Source: Toxorhynchites rutilus septentrionalis | Lineage: Eukaryota; Arthropoda; Insecta; Diptera; Culicidae | Direction of reading: 5' to 3' | Length of the DNA stretch: 64,000 nt | NCBI RefSeq assembly: GCF_029784135.1 | Contig: NC_073746.1 | Location: 297,979,614 to 298,043,613 of the forward strand | Shown: positions 1 through 13,175 of the stretch, piece by piece | Layout of the letters: every line of letters starts with the position of its first letter | How positions within the stretch are numbered: the stretch's first letter is position 1 | The notes under the pieces: model-generated | Told to the model about the DNA's origin: nothing | What the model saw: the letters and a program-made list of their open reading frames with translations, nothing else | The model's database searches: none | Program-made: the position numbers and the translations under genes

Positions 1-3000
1 AACAAGTATATTTGTCACTTGTGTTTTAGATGGTGAAAGCTAGTCACGTGGAATGGAGTAAGTTTATTTTAGGATTTATTTATCTTTTTTGCTAACATTG
101 TGAATCTTGTCTTGCTTTTTAAGAAAGAAAAGATAAACAAACAGCAATTTACCCGATTGGTGGCATTTTTAGAACGAAATCCTGACGTATCCAGAAGACG
201 TAAATTTGTTTATTTGGATTCGATAAATGCGCTATTGGATGTAATTGAGGACTAAAAATGTAGCTCCCGTAGACCGGTTCAAACATGGCGAAAGGTATAA
301 TTTCTATTGTCCTAAATGAATAGAAATGTTTCGTTTCTATTTTAAGGATTAGACTAACAGAGAGTTGCAACACCATAAAATGGTAATGGAGGCCACTGGC
401 CCAAAACGATCATTTTGATTGATTATCTATGATATTGATTTGTTGATATTTTGAATATAGAATAATAACTTTAATGTTTTTCCAACATTGCAGAGATGGT
501 TTTTGTAATTCAAACATTCGCAATTGGTGGACAAGATCCGAATCAGGACGATAGACACATCGAATAAGACCATTGATCTTCCGTTTTTACATAATAGATA
601 TTTTCAACGATATTGTTTTGAAGACATACTTTGAATGAAAGAATATTTAAGTTTCAAATAAGAAAAAAATAATCTATCATTGCAAAGCTTTTAAATTAAT
701 AATTTTTAAATTATTCTCTAGTTCTTTTTCCATAATTTTGATATCCGTGTCATAAAAAATTATGCCTCTGACCGACGCTACTGACCAGTTTCTGTTTAAA
801 TAATTATATCAAACATCATATCCCGTATATCAAAGTACACGAGAATGGGAAGGATAAGAGGATTAATTTCAGAATCCCATATGGGAGTAGCTCAGATTAT
901 ACTGATCATGAGATGGATAAATTCGGGTTTATTCTGATATATAGAAGATATCATTATTCATCAATATTGTAGAAAGGGTTCTTAAAAAATTATTTTAACA
1001 TTGACCTACACTAAATACCTTTCACTATTCAAACGAGTAAGACAGAGCTGAGTACAAGAGTATGCGAGATATCGATTATTAAACTCATGATAGTCATGCT
1101 TTATCTTTAGAGTATCTCATATTTTCAACAACTACATTATTCAAGAGCAACCAAGTATTTCTCCTCATCTTTGAACCACCGTTTGATTCAGCAAACTAAC
1201 GCACCAAGCAAATGATTCATCGAATGAGTCCGTTAGTTGGCATTGAAATACCGAATCATCGAGGTATAATCGCAAACTTGTCATTCTAAAACATACGTTC
1301 AATTAAATGGAATACTATCTCATACACTTATTAATTTTACCTACATAACGTTCAAACGTCCGAAATTATGCAACCGACATAACGTTCAAACGCCCGACAT
1401 TATGCAACCAATATGTCTCTTATAAACGGGAATGAACTCATACACTTCACGTTCATTTTTACACGCAACTATCCGTGACAATGATGATAGGCACAAAAAG
1501 ATTAAGTGAAGTGTAAGTGACGTGAAAGCGTTTGTGACAGTGATGTTCGTGATCAGCATTTCCAGGAAATTTATCCGTATTTATGAAAAAATGCTGTATC
1601 ATAGTACAGCGCGCTGGATCTGAAACAGAATCAGAATTGAGACGCCATTATCGGCAGGATTCAGACGCCATCAAATCATGTTGGAATGTTGTAATATTAA
1701 AAATACACGGCATTATTTTCGATGTTTCAATTCAGTCTCCGCTGACAATGCAAAAATTGCTTAGTTAATGTTTTTTAAGAACTCGAACAACGAATTCTTT
1801 CACGGGAATCGTATCTTCCGTAAAGTCTCAATAGCAGCGATGCTCTTCTTCGGGGCTGTTCACATACCACGCGGACAGAAAAAGCACGATTTTAGACTCC
1901 TCCTCCCCCTCCGTGGACAAGCGTGGACATTTTCATACTCCCCCTGTTGTTCACGTGGATATTTTCCTTATTTTATTAGAGTAATTGAGGAAATGAGTGA
2001 AAGGCGCATAAATTGAATTTTATTCCTATTTAAGTTTATTTTGTTTCAAATTTTACTAGCTGTATCCTGCCACGCTTATATAAAGGCAAACCAGATTGTC
2101 AACACGGAAACGCGCAATATACAGTTGAACAATTCGCATCCGAATATAAAGCACACAATTCCAAAAAAATATCTTATTATTCTTACATATTCAATACTAG
2201 AAAGTTAATTTACGTTCACAGCTTTATATAAAAATCTGGAAACTTTTTTTCCGATCCGCCAATTGCTGTCTCGATCCTCTCAATTTAAAAAAAAAAGTTT
2301 CATTTTTCCACAAGTTTTTGTGTATCTGTTTAAAATATTGTTATATACAGGTTGCTAGGTAGTTGATCCACAATATTTCAGGAGGTGATAGAGGATCATA
2401 TTTGATGAAAAAAACATTCCTCGCTTATGATCAAATTTCAACTGAGTAACAATTACTAACCTATCCTTGAGACCGATTTTTTTGCCTTAAACTGATTCCA
2501 ATTCAAAAAGTACGCTGTTTAGCACAATTACATTTCAATTTATTTCATTTGAAAGATGAGGAAATTTTGTATAAAATTCTGTTGTGAAATATTATTTTAA
2601 TATTATATTATTTTAAATATACAATCCAATTTATCATGCATTTTTGAAAAATTGGGTTTGGGTTTTTGGGTTTTTGGGTTTTTACCCTTTATGGGTACAC
2701 CCTAACACAACATTTTAAGTTTTTTCTTTACTTCTGAAAAGTACTTGGTTCCATTAATTCAAATGTTTTACAACTACATTCTATGCAAAATTTTCTTATC
2801 ATTCAAATGAGCAGCATAATCATTATAAGTAGAGTACTCTCTATATTAGAGTCAGATCAAGGCATGAAACTGAGCTCAAGAAAAGTTCAACAACTCTGTC
2901 CTAGTTGAGAATTGACCATATGCGTAGAAGATTTTTTTCAACAGCATCAGGATAGCCTCTATAATTTCCTGAAACATTCCGAATCAGCTACATAATTCCA

Positions 3001-3583
3001 TGTATATTTTTATTAGAATACTGGCTCATTCGTTTTAAGTTTGACGAATAGTGCTGCATGGACAATCTCATAAAAATGTAAATATTGAATAATCTCAAAT
3101 GAAATCGACGAATGACAAAACATGAGTTTTTCAACATTATAAAAGAACCTATTTAATATGGATATTTTTTTTTAAATATCATGACAATGGCTGCATTTAG
3201 AAGGGGATGAATAATGAGCTTTTTTGTTTTAAATCACATCAGGATTCATAATTTGTCACTAAAAATGTTTGACAACATACAAAAATTCGAAGTTTCGAAA
3301 ATTCATAAAAATCGATGTTCCACAACGTTTTCAAAAGTTACACTTGAGTCCGAAAATTCTCAATTGCTGTGGAAAACTCATATTTCATCCAACCCGAACG
3401 GAATTATTCGAATCAAAAATACATATTTCTAAAATCCGCATTTTTAGGACGATTTCATTTGAAGTTGCACTATTGATTCCTAGAAATTGACGAAATTAAA
3501 ATACTTTGAAAAATTGATTTTACACGCAATTTTGTATGAAGAACTAAACAGACATTATTATCCTATGACTAACTGCTCTCGAA
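1..3583. other. AT-rich intergenic DNA without a recognised gene
   Basis: No coding signature stands out; short open frames here show no domain motifs. It contains a two-copy 34-bp repeat (1344-1411), one copy of a CCACGTGG/CTCCGTGGACAAG module (about 1897-1966), and a short GGGTTTTT run near 2655-2680. Confidence 0.5.
1344..1411 (+). repeat. Two-copy 34-bp tandem repeat
   Basis: Unit 1344-1377 (CATAACGTTCAAACGTCCGA...) is repeated at 1378-1411 with only a few differences. No function seen. Confidence 0.8.
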
Positions 3584-3638
3584 ATATAACATTATATATG
3601 TTGGCTACCTGGCGTAGCCAACATATATAATGTTATAT
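3584..3638. repeat. Perfect 25-bp inverted repeat with 5-base loop
   Basis: The arm 3584-3608 is exactly complementary to 3614-3638 around the loop CTGGC; the tip of the stem is GTTGGCTAC/GTAGCCAAC. It may be two transposon ends joined head to head, or the hairpin of a MITE. Confidence 0.85.
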
Positions 3639-4339
3639 CTACCAGAAGGTGCCAACACCACTATTTTTAAACAACGCTCGAACGAACGACTCCACGTGGA
3701 ACCATATGATCCGAAATGCATTTTACGCCAATGAAAATAATGCCGACGGCGCACCAACCTTCCATTGATAAATTTTCTCCACTGCAGCACTGTGCCGACG
3801 GCGGACGAATATGAACTACACCGGATAGTGACCAACAGTTTATTACATTTCACATACATTAAATATTCACATAACTTATATTGTTAGTTCAGGTTCACAA
3901 TATTCAATATTTTACATTACATTCGTACATTACATTTAACAATAATCCATTTTACATTTATTCAGTGTTTGGCAAATGATCCACTCATTAAAAAAATCGC
4001 TTTCGTTCGTTCAAATATGATCTTTCAGGAAACATTTCCCCCAGTGGTATTCTATTGTTGTTATGTGCTGCAAATCACGACACAAAAGAGAACGAGACAA
4101 CTCTGCATCGGCTCGCACTTCATTGCACACCAGCATGCAAGCAAAGCTATCATATACGCTTTCGGTGCAGAAAGCTTATTTTCTTCTTTGCATCTAACAT
4201 ATGCATACCGACCTCTCCATGCATCATGAAACAGCAGGATCGTACGGACAACGCAAAGCGAAAGATTCATATTCAGCTAATGTAGCAGATCCTGATTTTT
4301 AAGTCTCAGAGAGTGCAAACTATATGATTATTTAGCTCG

Positions 4340-4666
4340 TTATGGCGGGTTTACATTAGGGAGATCTATAGCTATAGATGGATTTATTCACGTAAAAATA
4401 GGTGTAAACGGGTGAGAATAAATATGATACACTTATTCGAGGTATATATAACTTGAATAAATTCAGCATATGTAAACGCTTGTGAATTTCTCACTGGTGA
4501 GAAATCACTAAAGTTGGATGCAGTTCTACTTCAGGTGAATAAATTCACCGAAGATATGAATATATTCATTATAGAAGTTCACGCTAGTGTAAACGGTTGA
4601 TGCGATTTCTATAAATCTCATCATATTTCTTCACATGAATATATCCCTAGTCTAAACCCACCCTTA
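4340..4666. mobile_element. MITE with TTA target duplication
   Basis: Terminal inverted repeats TGGCGGGTTTACATTAGGGA (4343) and the complement ending at 4663 match at 16 of 20 positions, and TTA flanks both ends (4340-4342, 4664-4666). The 321-bp interior is AT-rich and non-coding. A 3-bp duplication is used by Harbinger-type elements, so a nonautonomous PIF/Harbinger MITE is likely. Confidence 0.6.
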
Positions 4667-6061
4667 GAGGCTAAGGGAAGTGTAGTCAGATTATATTTTC
4701 CATTTTTATCTCTTTTCCCATTCGCTGCTCTCCGCAAATGGTGACGTAATGATGACGTAATTTTTCTTGTATCATTTCTTGCTTTGCACTTGTCTGTGCA
4801 GTGGGTTTCACTATAGTAAAATGGGACGATATATGCGGTTCAAACTTGTATGCAGGCTTCGAAAATGGTATGCGATGTTTGATACAGATCGGATATGCAA
4901 TAAACAGTCTTCGTTCCTCTCTCAGTTTAATCACTAAATATTACACAAGTGATTACTGACATTCATACAAGTATCTGAATGATACTTGCATGACACATTG
5001 TGTATCATTCGATTTTGATCGAAATCCAAACACTGCATTTATTACATTTTATTTTACAGATCACAAATATAACAGATAATCTGGCACAATCTTCTCCATT
5101 TAAAATGAATACTCTGCGGTGGACCAAGTTGGAATGATCTGCTCTGCAGATCAGCATTTTTCCCATCCGCAGCACTTAACCGAATTACTTCGGCTGTGGT
5201 GAATTTCGCCTTCTGCTTTGATGTCTGTTCCGAAATCCTGCAGCGGGAGCGAGATGTCCTGTTTCACGTACAAGTCCCTTTTACACTTACTATAGTGCTT
5301 TGTTTGATGTTGCTGTCTGGGCGAATATTATTGTTGCGCACGGGTTATTGTCCGCACCAGACAGCAGCTGATTCAATCCAGGGTTGTAGTGAATAGGGTT
5401 CATTCAAGGCGCAAACAATATATAGAAAATTATATTTTATGAAAAACCATTTACGCATATCATGAAATCTCAGCCATTATGGAATCGTTCAATTTTTATA
5501 GTTTTGGGCTATGAGCGTCTATGCATACCCCGTAACTAGAAAATTTCGAACATTTGAAAAAGTTTGGCCATTTACACGTGTTTACGTGAGATATTTTTAG
5601 AATACCGATTTCACTGAAGATGTTCAATGATTTGAGAAAACATATATATAATCATTTGACTGAACAGCACTCTCAGGCGGCTCAATCCGTTTATTGATAA
5701 ATACAGAGAGTTTTGAAATTCTTGAATATGTAACAGATGTTATTGAATTTTGAATGTACAGGTGATTGTATTTAAAAAAAAAATTATTCTTCCTGTCCAC
5801 GTAGACTCACTTTAAACCCCCTCCCTCCTCTTCGTGGGCAAGTGTGGAAATTTTCTTACTGTATGTTTGTTTTAAAACATTTAATAATTTGATTTTTTCG
5901 TAAAAATCGGCATGGTTATTCCAAATAACTCAATTTATGAAGTTTTATGAAGTTGAACGCAGAAAGATCATTGGTAGATGAAACGCGGAGACTGATGAAT
6001 TTGCGGACCAGCTAAGTGAACGGCATCAGACATTAGGTACTGTGTTACAAGAAATCAGAGT
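4667..6061. other. Intergenic sequence, nothing firm
   Basis: No recognised gene. Between 5190 and 5400 the base composition is richer in GC and includes a 9-bp inverted repeat GCTGTCTGG/CCAGACAGC (about 5310-5365). A second copy of the CTCTTCGTGGGCAAG module sits at about 5804-5862. Confidence 0.4.
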
Positions 6062-6987
6062 AAAGGGTGTGTCACATCAAATTGTATCACGGAAAAAACG
6101 CTGTAGAAATTCGCCCAGTAGACCGATCCTATTGAAAATTTTAGACAGTAAAATAAAAACTATTAAACAACTTTTGACATTTTCTGTTTTATTCATACTT
6201 CGAGCCCAAGCCCTTCCTCTTTACCCCGTCCATAAGGTTCTGTACAACGTCAGGTTGTAGTTTTTTTTGAACAGAAATCCATTTTCTCTTGAAGTCCGCC
6301 TCCGATTTGACAACTTTTGGGTTCTTCCGGAGGGCCTGCTTCATAATCGCCCAATATTTCTCTATTGAGCGAAGCTCCGGCGCGTTGGGCGGTTTCATTT
6401 CCTTTGGCATGAAGGTGACCCCGTTGACTTCGTACCACTCCAACACGTCCTTTGAATAGTGGCACGAAGCGAGATCCGACCAGAAGATGGTCGGGCCCTC
6501 GTGCTGCTTCAATAGTGGTAATAAGCGCTTCTGTAGGCACTCCTTAAGGTAAACCTGCCCGTTTACCGTGCCGGTCATCACGAAGGGGGCGCTCCGCTTT
6601 GCGCAAGAGCAGATCGCTTGCCACACCATGTACTTTTTGCCTTTCGTCGCGGTTAGGAGCCTTCTGAACCTTGTATGTACGCAGGTCCTCCCGCTGCTTG
6701 GTCCACTGGACGAATGAACTTAACAAATTCAGCTTATTGGCGACATCCCGGACCGAACTTCTCGGATCACGTCTAAACTGCTTAACTACGCGCTTGTGAT
6801 CTTTTTCACTGACGGAGCATCCATTTTTGCCGTCCTTCACCTTCCGGTCGATGGTTAGGTTCTCGAAGTATCGTTTTAGTACTCTGCTGACCGTGGATTG
6901 GACGATTCCCAGCATCTTACCGATGTCCCGATGTGACAACTCCGGATTCTCGAAATGAGTGATGTTCGATGAAAGTAACAACGGCAA
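6062..6987 (-). mobile_element. ITmD37E-type mariner-like element, internally deleted
   Basis: The minus strand encodes two frames. 6987-6660 gives the helix-turn-helix half (LSHRDIGKMLGIVQSTVSRV, then RRDPRSSVRDVANKLN). 6629-6189 gives the C-terminal catalytic half with FWSDLASCHYS and PELRSIEKYWAIMKQAL; the Asp and Glu are separated by 37 residues, which is the DD37E spacing of the mosquito ITmD37E family. The segment with the first catalytic Asp is missing and the frame changes at the junction, so it cannot be active. One terminal repeat, AGGGTGTGTCACATCAAATT, is at about 6064; the other end was not found near 7000-7100. Confidence 0.8.
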
Positions 6988-7430
6988 ACATCCCTTCTAA
7001 TGAAACATGCAGCAAAACGAAGTGAACTACGCCATTGAACGCCAATCTTAGATATACATCACATCGAATTTGGCATATTGCATCGCATCGCTTTGCAAGG
7101 TTGCCAGATTGATTTATTATATTTATTATAATAGTAATCAGAATTTAGTAGGATATGATTGAGAAAACAAATTGTACAGTGAAAATGGTAATGAAAATAA
7201 TTTAAAATTGAGATAGTTTTATTGGTTTTTATTTATTTTTTAATATTCCAGTTCAATTATATTATATATTTGGTTTCTATGATAGGGAAATCAAAGATCT
7301 TTTTCTTTGGAACATAGTTAAATAATAAAATTGGCAACCAGGAATGACTGATCCTACTGCATAGAAAGTATTAGATTATATCATATCGAATCATATGTAT
7401 GAGTTTGAACCGCTGTTGAATTAAATTTCA
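6988..7430. other. AT-rich flank of the mariner copy
   Basis: No gene or clear repeat recognised; the missing inverted-repeat end of the preceding transposon should lie here but could not be found. Confidence 0.35.
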
Positions 7431-7500
7431 GATAGCCGCGCGAGATAGCTGGTGGATGATAATCCAGACGACCGGAGTTCGAACCCACATCGGAGCAGTT
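7431..7500 (+). repeat. tRNA-like fragment, possible SINE head unlike Feilai
   Basis: A box-A-like TAGCTGGTGGA and box-B-like GAGTTCGAACCC are about 40 bases apart, the layout of an RNA polymerase III promoter. Acceptor-stem pairing is not convincing, so a SINE head or tRNA relic is more likely than a working tRNA gene. Confidence 0.4.
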
Positions 7501-8810
7501 TTCACCAAACATCAATCTGTGCCATTTTAAACATTTATATTCCACTTCCAACACAAGTCAATTAAACAATTATTATTTCTACAAACATAAATACTCATAT
7601 ATAAAAGTGGCGATACGTGAGGCTATAATAAACATTTTACGAATATATTTTGCGCCATTTGTTTTTTTTCTATGTCTGTAATAAATCGTATATGAGTATG
7701 GCAAAAGTCGTATGGGTGCTTTGACAATTCATGAATATATTCATATTAGATCGCAATTTAACTTCAACATAATCGCAATTATAGCCGGTCAAAGTTGCAT
7801 ATTCATCCAAACTAATTCGTTAGGCATTTGCCTCCACTTTAGCATGCATATGCAGTTAGGCGCATTATACGCCAACCAAAATTTAGGGCATATGATGCTT
7901 GTTATGCGATTTAATGTTTGCTGGGGTCTTACATCTATTAGTTTGATCGGCAATATTGGAGTTGACCTCGCAATAACTACATAGCACAACACAACATGTT
8001 TATATCCTCAAAGACATGATATTATCCATATCGATTTTATACCCCTGCTGTCTTGTTTCGAGATAAGTTAACCTTCAATGATTTCACTTGATTTCATTGT
8101 CTGATTTTTTTGGAAACTCCAGCAGTTCTGCCAGCTTACGTCGGTAATGATAAAAAATATCCGAGATTAGATTCACATGTGATGTTTTGCTATAATGTAA
8201 ATATAATGTTTTATAACGTGATCACAACGTAAATGGAATATGGAAGAAAACAAACAGCAATAGAAATAACAGCACGGGTTGTTGTTCCTCAAAATGGATC
8301 AAAGAATTGAGAAGAAACCGCTACTACTAATTAAGTTTACACTTTTACAGTGCAAATACATAGGATAAAGAATATAAACAAACATAAAATTGAATTTAGA
8401 CGCAATTCAATTATTTTTTCCAAGAAATGGAGAAATGTCCACGTGAAGGGGTATAAAAAATGTCCATGCTTGTCCACGGAGGGGAACCCTTTCGGTTCTG
8501 GTAAAGATTACAGATTTTAGGCCTAAAGTATAAATGGGTACAGATTTTTGGAATGTTAGATTCATAACATGTGGGGTTGATCAAGCATATAAGAAAGAGA
8601 TTCGATTTCAATGATTCGTCCCTCAAGGCTACTGTAATGTTGAGTCCCAGAAACTCTTCCAAATCTAACGAGCATCAATGCAGTATTGGAAGCAATTCTA
8701 GATTTCTACGATGGGGATTTACAAGAGTTGGAAAACGAAAACCGTCCTTAAAAGTAAAATTGCTTAGTAATGATATAACTGTTACTGGAAACAAACATTT
8801 TGTAGATAAA
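7501..8810. other. Intergenic sequence with one shared repeat module
   Basis: No gene recognised. 7710-7985 shows many palindromic CATATG/GCATATGC steps. At 8430-8490 is a third copy, inverted, of the TCCACGTG...GTCCACGGAGGGG module also present near 1900 and 5830. Confidence 0.35.
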
Positions 8811-9530
8811 AATCTGATTCCTGAAAAAAATTACGGTTCGCTTGCATTTTCGGCGCTTCGATGCCTCGTTTTTGATATTCCTTTGTTTTGGGTTAACTTT
8901 TCATCGCATGGGTAAAAATTTATGAAATTTTGGGTAATACTAGTTTAGAGTGTTATGTTTATGTGTGCAAGACTTTTTCGCGATCTGTCAAGAAGTTTCC
9001 GAGATGCATTCGAAACAAGAAGAGTTACGCCAGCAAATCTTGGGCGCGGTGATCGATAATCCTCGTCAGTCGCACAGATGAATCGGCAAATGGCTTAGAA
9101 TCCCCCATTCCACCGTGTTCCACGCGCGTCTGTTCATGGATTGATACGAAGCGAAGGGCTTTATTGTGGTCACGAAGGAGGAGAACCCGCCAAATTCACC
9201 AGAACTTCGTCCGATCGAAAAATTTTGGGCGATAATGAAGAAGAAGCTGAAGAAAAGCGGAAAAACATCCAAACCCGACGAAGCTTCGAAGAAAAACTGG
9301 GAGGAAATGTGTAAGGAAGATGAGCAAAGCCTCGCCCAAGATCTCATGAGAAGTATCAAGAGAAATGTACGAGTATTCAGCTTGGGGGAGGAAATTCAAT
9401 AAATAAATTTTGCCAAAACATAGCTATTATGTAGTTATTTAATCCCTGAAAATTTGAGAAGTATCCGATTTAAACTGAATTTTTGGTGATCATTTTTGCG
9501 TGTCTCATTTTTTTTTCGAGTCCAATCTTT
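8811..9530 (+). mobile_element. Mariner-like deletion derivative (second DD37E family)
   Basis: Around 8995-9105 the frame reads EMHSKQEELRQQILGAV, the start of a DD37E-like transposase. It then jumps at about 9150 to the C-terminal part, VVTKEENPPNSPELRPIEK and FWAIMKKKLKK (9166-9402). Everything between, including two catalytic Asp residues, is gone. The right end carries an inverted repeat (CTCGAAAAAAAATGAGACAC in complement, about 9510-9530) that resembles the left end of the copy at 21440; the left end near 8811 is approximate. Confidence 0.6.
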
Positions 9531-9544
9531 ATAACAACAATAAT

Positions 9545-10154
9545 GTGCGATTCACATAGAACGTTACGGAAAAGAACGTCCACGTTCCGTCAACGTCTTC
9601 ACCAATTCACACATGCAGTCAATGCTCACACCAGCACCGTCACGTCAAATGTCAAATGAATGATTTATTAAATGTTATTCATGGTGTCGCCACCTACAAC
9701 AGTTTTAACTTGCAATGACCTCTTTCGAATCAGCATACCTAGAATCAGTTCTAAATATGGAGAAAATCATGGAATTATGTTATTTGAATGCTTTAACCCC
9801 GTAGTCCCGATCCTTCTTCAACAATAATAATATATAGACTATTTTTCTCGGCTAGTCGCGAATGATTTTGACTCCGAAGTTTGGAATCAAGAGATATGTT
9901 GGCATAAAAAATACAACCGAAATCAAAACAAAAGCCGAGACACAAAGCCCAGACAAAAACCAAACGAGCCGTCCGTCTCCGTCAATTATTCTTTTCTACA
10001 AATCCTGCCGGTCGTTTTCGTTGAACGTATGCTGACGGGTCGTTACGTTGCCGGTGTATGTGAATGTTTCCATAAGAAATGCATGGTAGTATAACTGACG
10101 TAACGTGACGTGACGGAACGTGGACGTGACGCGGATGTTGTATGTGAATCGCAC
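9545..10154. mobile_element. 610-bp MITE with ACGT-rich inverted repeats
   Basis: GTGCGATTCACATA at 9545 is matched by TATGTGAATCGCAC ending at 10154, and similarity continues for about 50 bases through ACGTCCACGTTCCGTCA-type sequence. The interior is non-coding. No clear target duplication was identified. Confidence 0.6.
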
Positions 10155-12639
10155 TTAAAGCTTTAAAACCAACTCAGCAACGTCACGATGAACGCACAAA
10201 ATGAGTTCGAAACATTTGATTAAACAGATAGTTCGGCAGATAGTAGGTAGTCCAAAACTTTGAACAACTGATACTATGCAGTCTAAGTTTAGCAAGAAGA
10301 TGTGGAAGCATCATCAAACAAATGAGTAGTTTGAAGCTTTTGGAGAGAAATGAATAATTTTTTAAAACAGATAAAACAGATTTTTCTATACAACAAATAT
10401 TTAAATGGTACAGATTTTTCATAGAAAAAGTACAGATGAAAAAGATTCTTAACCCTCCCAGTATAGATGAAAATGTGGCAACACTGGTGCCTAGAGACGT
10501 CGGTTAATCGTTCGATTGATTCAAATGATCGAATATCTGAAATTATAATCGAGTAATTTTGTATCGAATAATTTAAGATCAAAATATGAATACATCGAAT
10601 AATTGTCACTGTAATCGCTATTAATGAAAGAAGGCATTTTCTCAAGGTTAATGCATTTTTAGGTTAAGAATTAGGCCATATCATTTTTTTATTCAACTTT
10701 TTTTTTGTCCAAAAATGGAACATCGACAACCTGATAGACTACGCGACCCGAATGACAACATGATACGTGATTATTACAAGAAAAAAATATTCGCTCGATT
10801 AATCGAATATTGAAAGACAATTATTCGAATGAATCAAATATTAAAAAATGCCCTAACGATTAATCGATAATCGAATAAATGAAAAATTTAGATATCACTA
10901 TGTCTAAATTTTTCATTTATTTTTGCCGATTGGGGTACGGGTAACCATAGTGAAGATCGGGTATCTCGGTGGGATGTTGATCGTATGCTGATAGGGAAGA
11001 GGCCTATCTGAGCGGTCTTATTTCTTGAAGAAAATATAGTGTTTATAGCGAAGCCGTGTTTTCATCCGTTCAATTCAACTTTTGCAAAAATGTTGTTCAT
11101 TATTAGCGAAACTTATATTTTTTCTATTTTGTTTCTTATATGGAAATTTGGGAAAATTTGGTTACAGCAAAAATACTTTTTACAATGGTAACATAATTTT
11201 GAAGATAATTTTGTCTTCCACAATAGTCGTTCGTTACACATATTTTTGAGGTTACCCTTTCAAATTCAAGCCGCAACAGCACTCAATATGGTCCGTTGCG
11301 AAGCATCAACTTCAGTGAGCTGCAACCATTTAGATTTCGGATATTATCCATCCCCAAAGGTAAAGGCCCAGAAATGTTATATCACATGATGATGATGACA
11401 AATTCGTGGGTTGTAACGTGAAATAATTTATTTTGCCAGATCGTTCTCGCAATAAACGTAATGAAGCTGAATAAATTGTAGACACTGTTCCATACTAAGT
11501 CTTGCCGTAATAAAATGTCACGTCAGTGTGATATCATTGAAGATCGTTGTATTCTTACAGGAAAGAGTAATATAGCAATCACAAAGTTTTGGCCTATATC
11601 AAATAAAAATATTTTCTAGCTTCATTCATCATGTTCATATTCATTCTCCCTCAATAATAATGCATTCATTTCTTCATCCATTCTCTAGTTTTATAATGCC
11701 CTTTTTAGTAGATTTCCTTTTTGCCCCCAAACTAAGGTTCTGTTTTGATCTCAACTGAATTTGAGTCATATTCAGCCAGTAGTCACTGATAGATCTGGTG
11801 AGTACGGTGTGTGGAGAAGCAATTCGAAGCGTGATCCATTCAATTCACACTGTTTTCGATAATGCTTATCAAGCCACAGTTTAGCTCAAAAAATATTTTT
11901 CCATTAGAAGCAGTGTTTGGTCAACTCACACAAAAGTTCGTTCACTAGAACTAGTGTTATTAGCGATGATATTGTTATGAAATTTTGAGGGTTGAAACAA
12001 ATAAGTTGCACAATTGTTAAATCCGATCACTGCTGATGAATAAAAACTACAATTCCGTCTCTTCTTTTTTTATTTACACTCCCAATCTACAAGAAGTACA
12101 TTCATTCCACCCAGCCGCTTCCATTTTCAATACACTTATCTACAAATTAACTATGTATATATTCTGCTTAAAAATAAATATGAATGGTATTAGTTCTCTT
12201 TCTTGTTTTATAGTTACCGTCGATTGGCTTTAACCTTTTGATACTTTTATCTACGCCACATAGATATTGAAGAATGTCTCTCTTGTATTTTCGTCGGCGG
12301 CTTCACTTGCATCTTTTCCGTTCGCGTTAGGCCCCTCCCCTACCCCAGATTGCATTGTCAGTTGGTCGGATAGAAAACTACATCTCATTAGCACACACAC
12401 ACTCGTTAGTTTTGCCATCGCTGAAGCATTAGAATAGAAACATTTGGCTTTGTACAAAGTTTGTGATTCACGGAGGAGTTTTCTATGTTAGTGTACTTTT
12501 GGTATAGTTTGGAAGAATTGAATAAAAAAAATGAGAGCACAAGAAAGCTTGAAAAGGATGATACCAGTGTAACCGTGAGTTGTTGTGCTTATTTCGACGT
12601 TCCCACACACTAAATCAGCTCACCCTCTCCGCCCTGATC
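10155..12639. other. AT-rich region downstream of the FAM234-like gene
   Basis: No gene recognised. 10490-10930 is crowded with ATCGA/TCGAAT motifs and ends in a 19-bp inverted repeat (10874-10892 with 10903-10921, loop 10 bases). The rest to 12639 is unremarkable AT-rich DNA and probably includes the 3' untranslated region of the minus-strand gene. Confidence 0.4.
10874..10921. repeat. 19-bp perfect hairpin
   Basis: Arms AATAAATGAAAAATTTAGA and its exact complement flank a 10-base loop. It sits in an ATCGA-rich stretch. It may be a small foldback end. Confidence 0.7.
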
Positions 12640-13175
12640 TCAGTAGCTGCCTTTTCCCTCGTTTCCCATGTATTCGGTCCATCTCTGCTGATCATAACTG
12701 TGTAGTCTAGAGCACATCTCCCGTCCGGGGTTCAGATCCTCGCCACACGTGCAACCGATCTCCAGTCGTGTGATTATGATTTGGGTCTCAAACTTCTGGT
12801 AGCTTGGTTTTAGATTCGGCATCCTCGCTTTAAGACACTGTTTGAGGAACTTTTTCTCCAGCTGAAGAAGATCGTCTCTACTGAATGTTTGGTAGGCGGA
12901 GAGTTTTTCCTGGACACAGGAGAGATCCTTATCCAAAAACAGTGGCGGGTAGGTTTCCGATTCCCGGATGTTCATAACGAATACGTAGTCAATGGTTGGA
13001 CTTGAGGCGGAAAAATTCAGTGATTTCAGCAAGACTCCGGTCGACGCGATCGAAGGCAGAATGTTTTCGTTCGGAAAGGGCTCAGCAGTGGTGGTTACTT
13101 GTGGCTGTGTGCTGTTCGCCTTGCCCTCCGTCTGACGCTTCTCCTTGTTGTAGTCGTAATTTATAGAGTTGACGT
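12640..13175 (-). CDS. FAM234-like exon 6 (C-terminal domain)
   Basis: Acceptor AAATTTCAG|AC, ends at a TGA (12642-12640). Encodes a Thr/Pro-rich linker and then about 130 well-folded-looking residues (SPTIDYVFVMNIRESE, EKLSAYQTFSRDDLLQLE, then CTCGEDLNPGREMCSR with several Cys suited to an extracellular or lumenal domain). No recognised polyadenylation signal lies just downstream; the nearest AATAAA on this strand that I see is near 12069. Confidence 0.82.
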
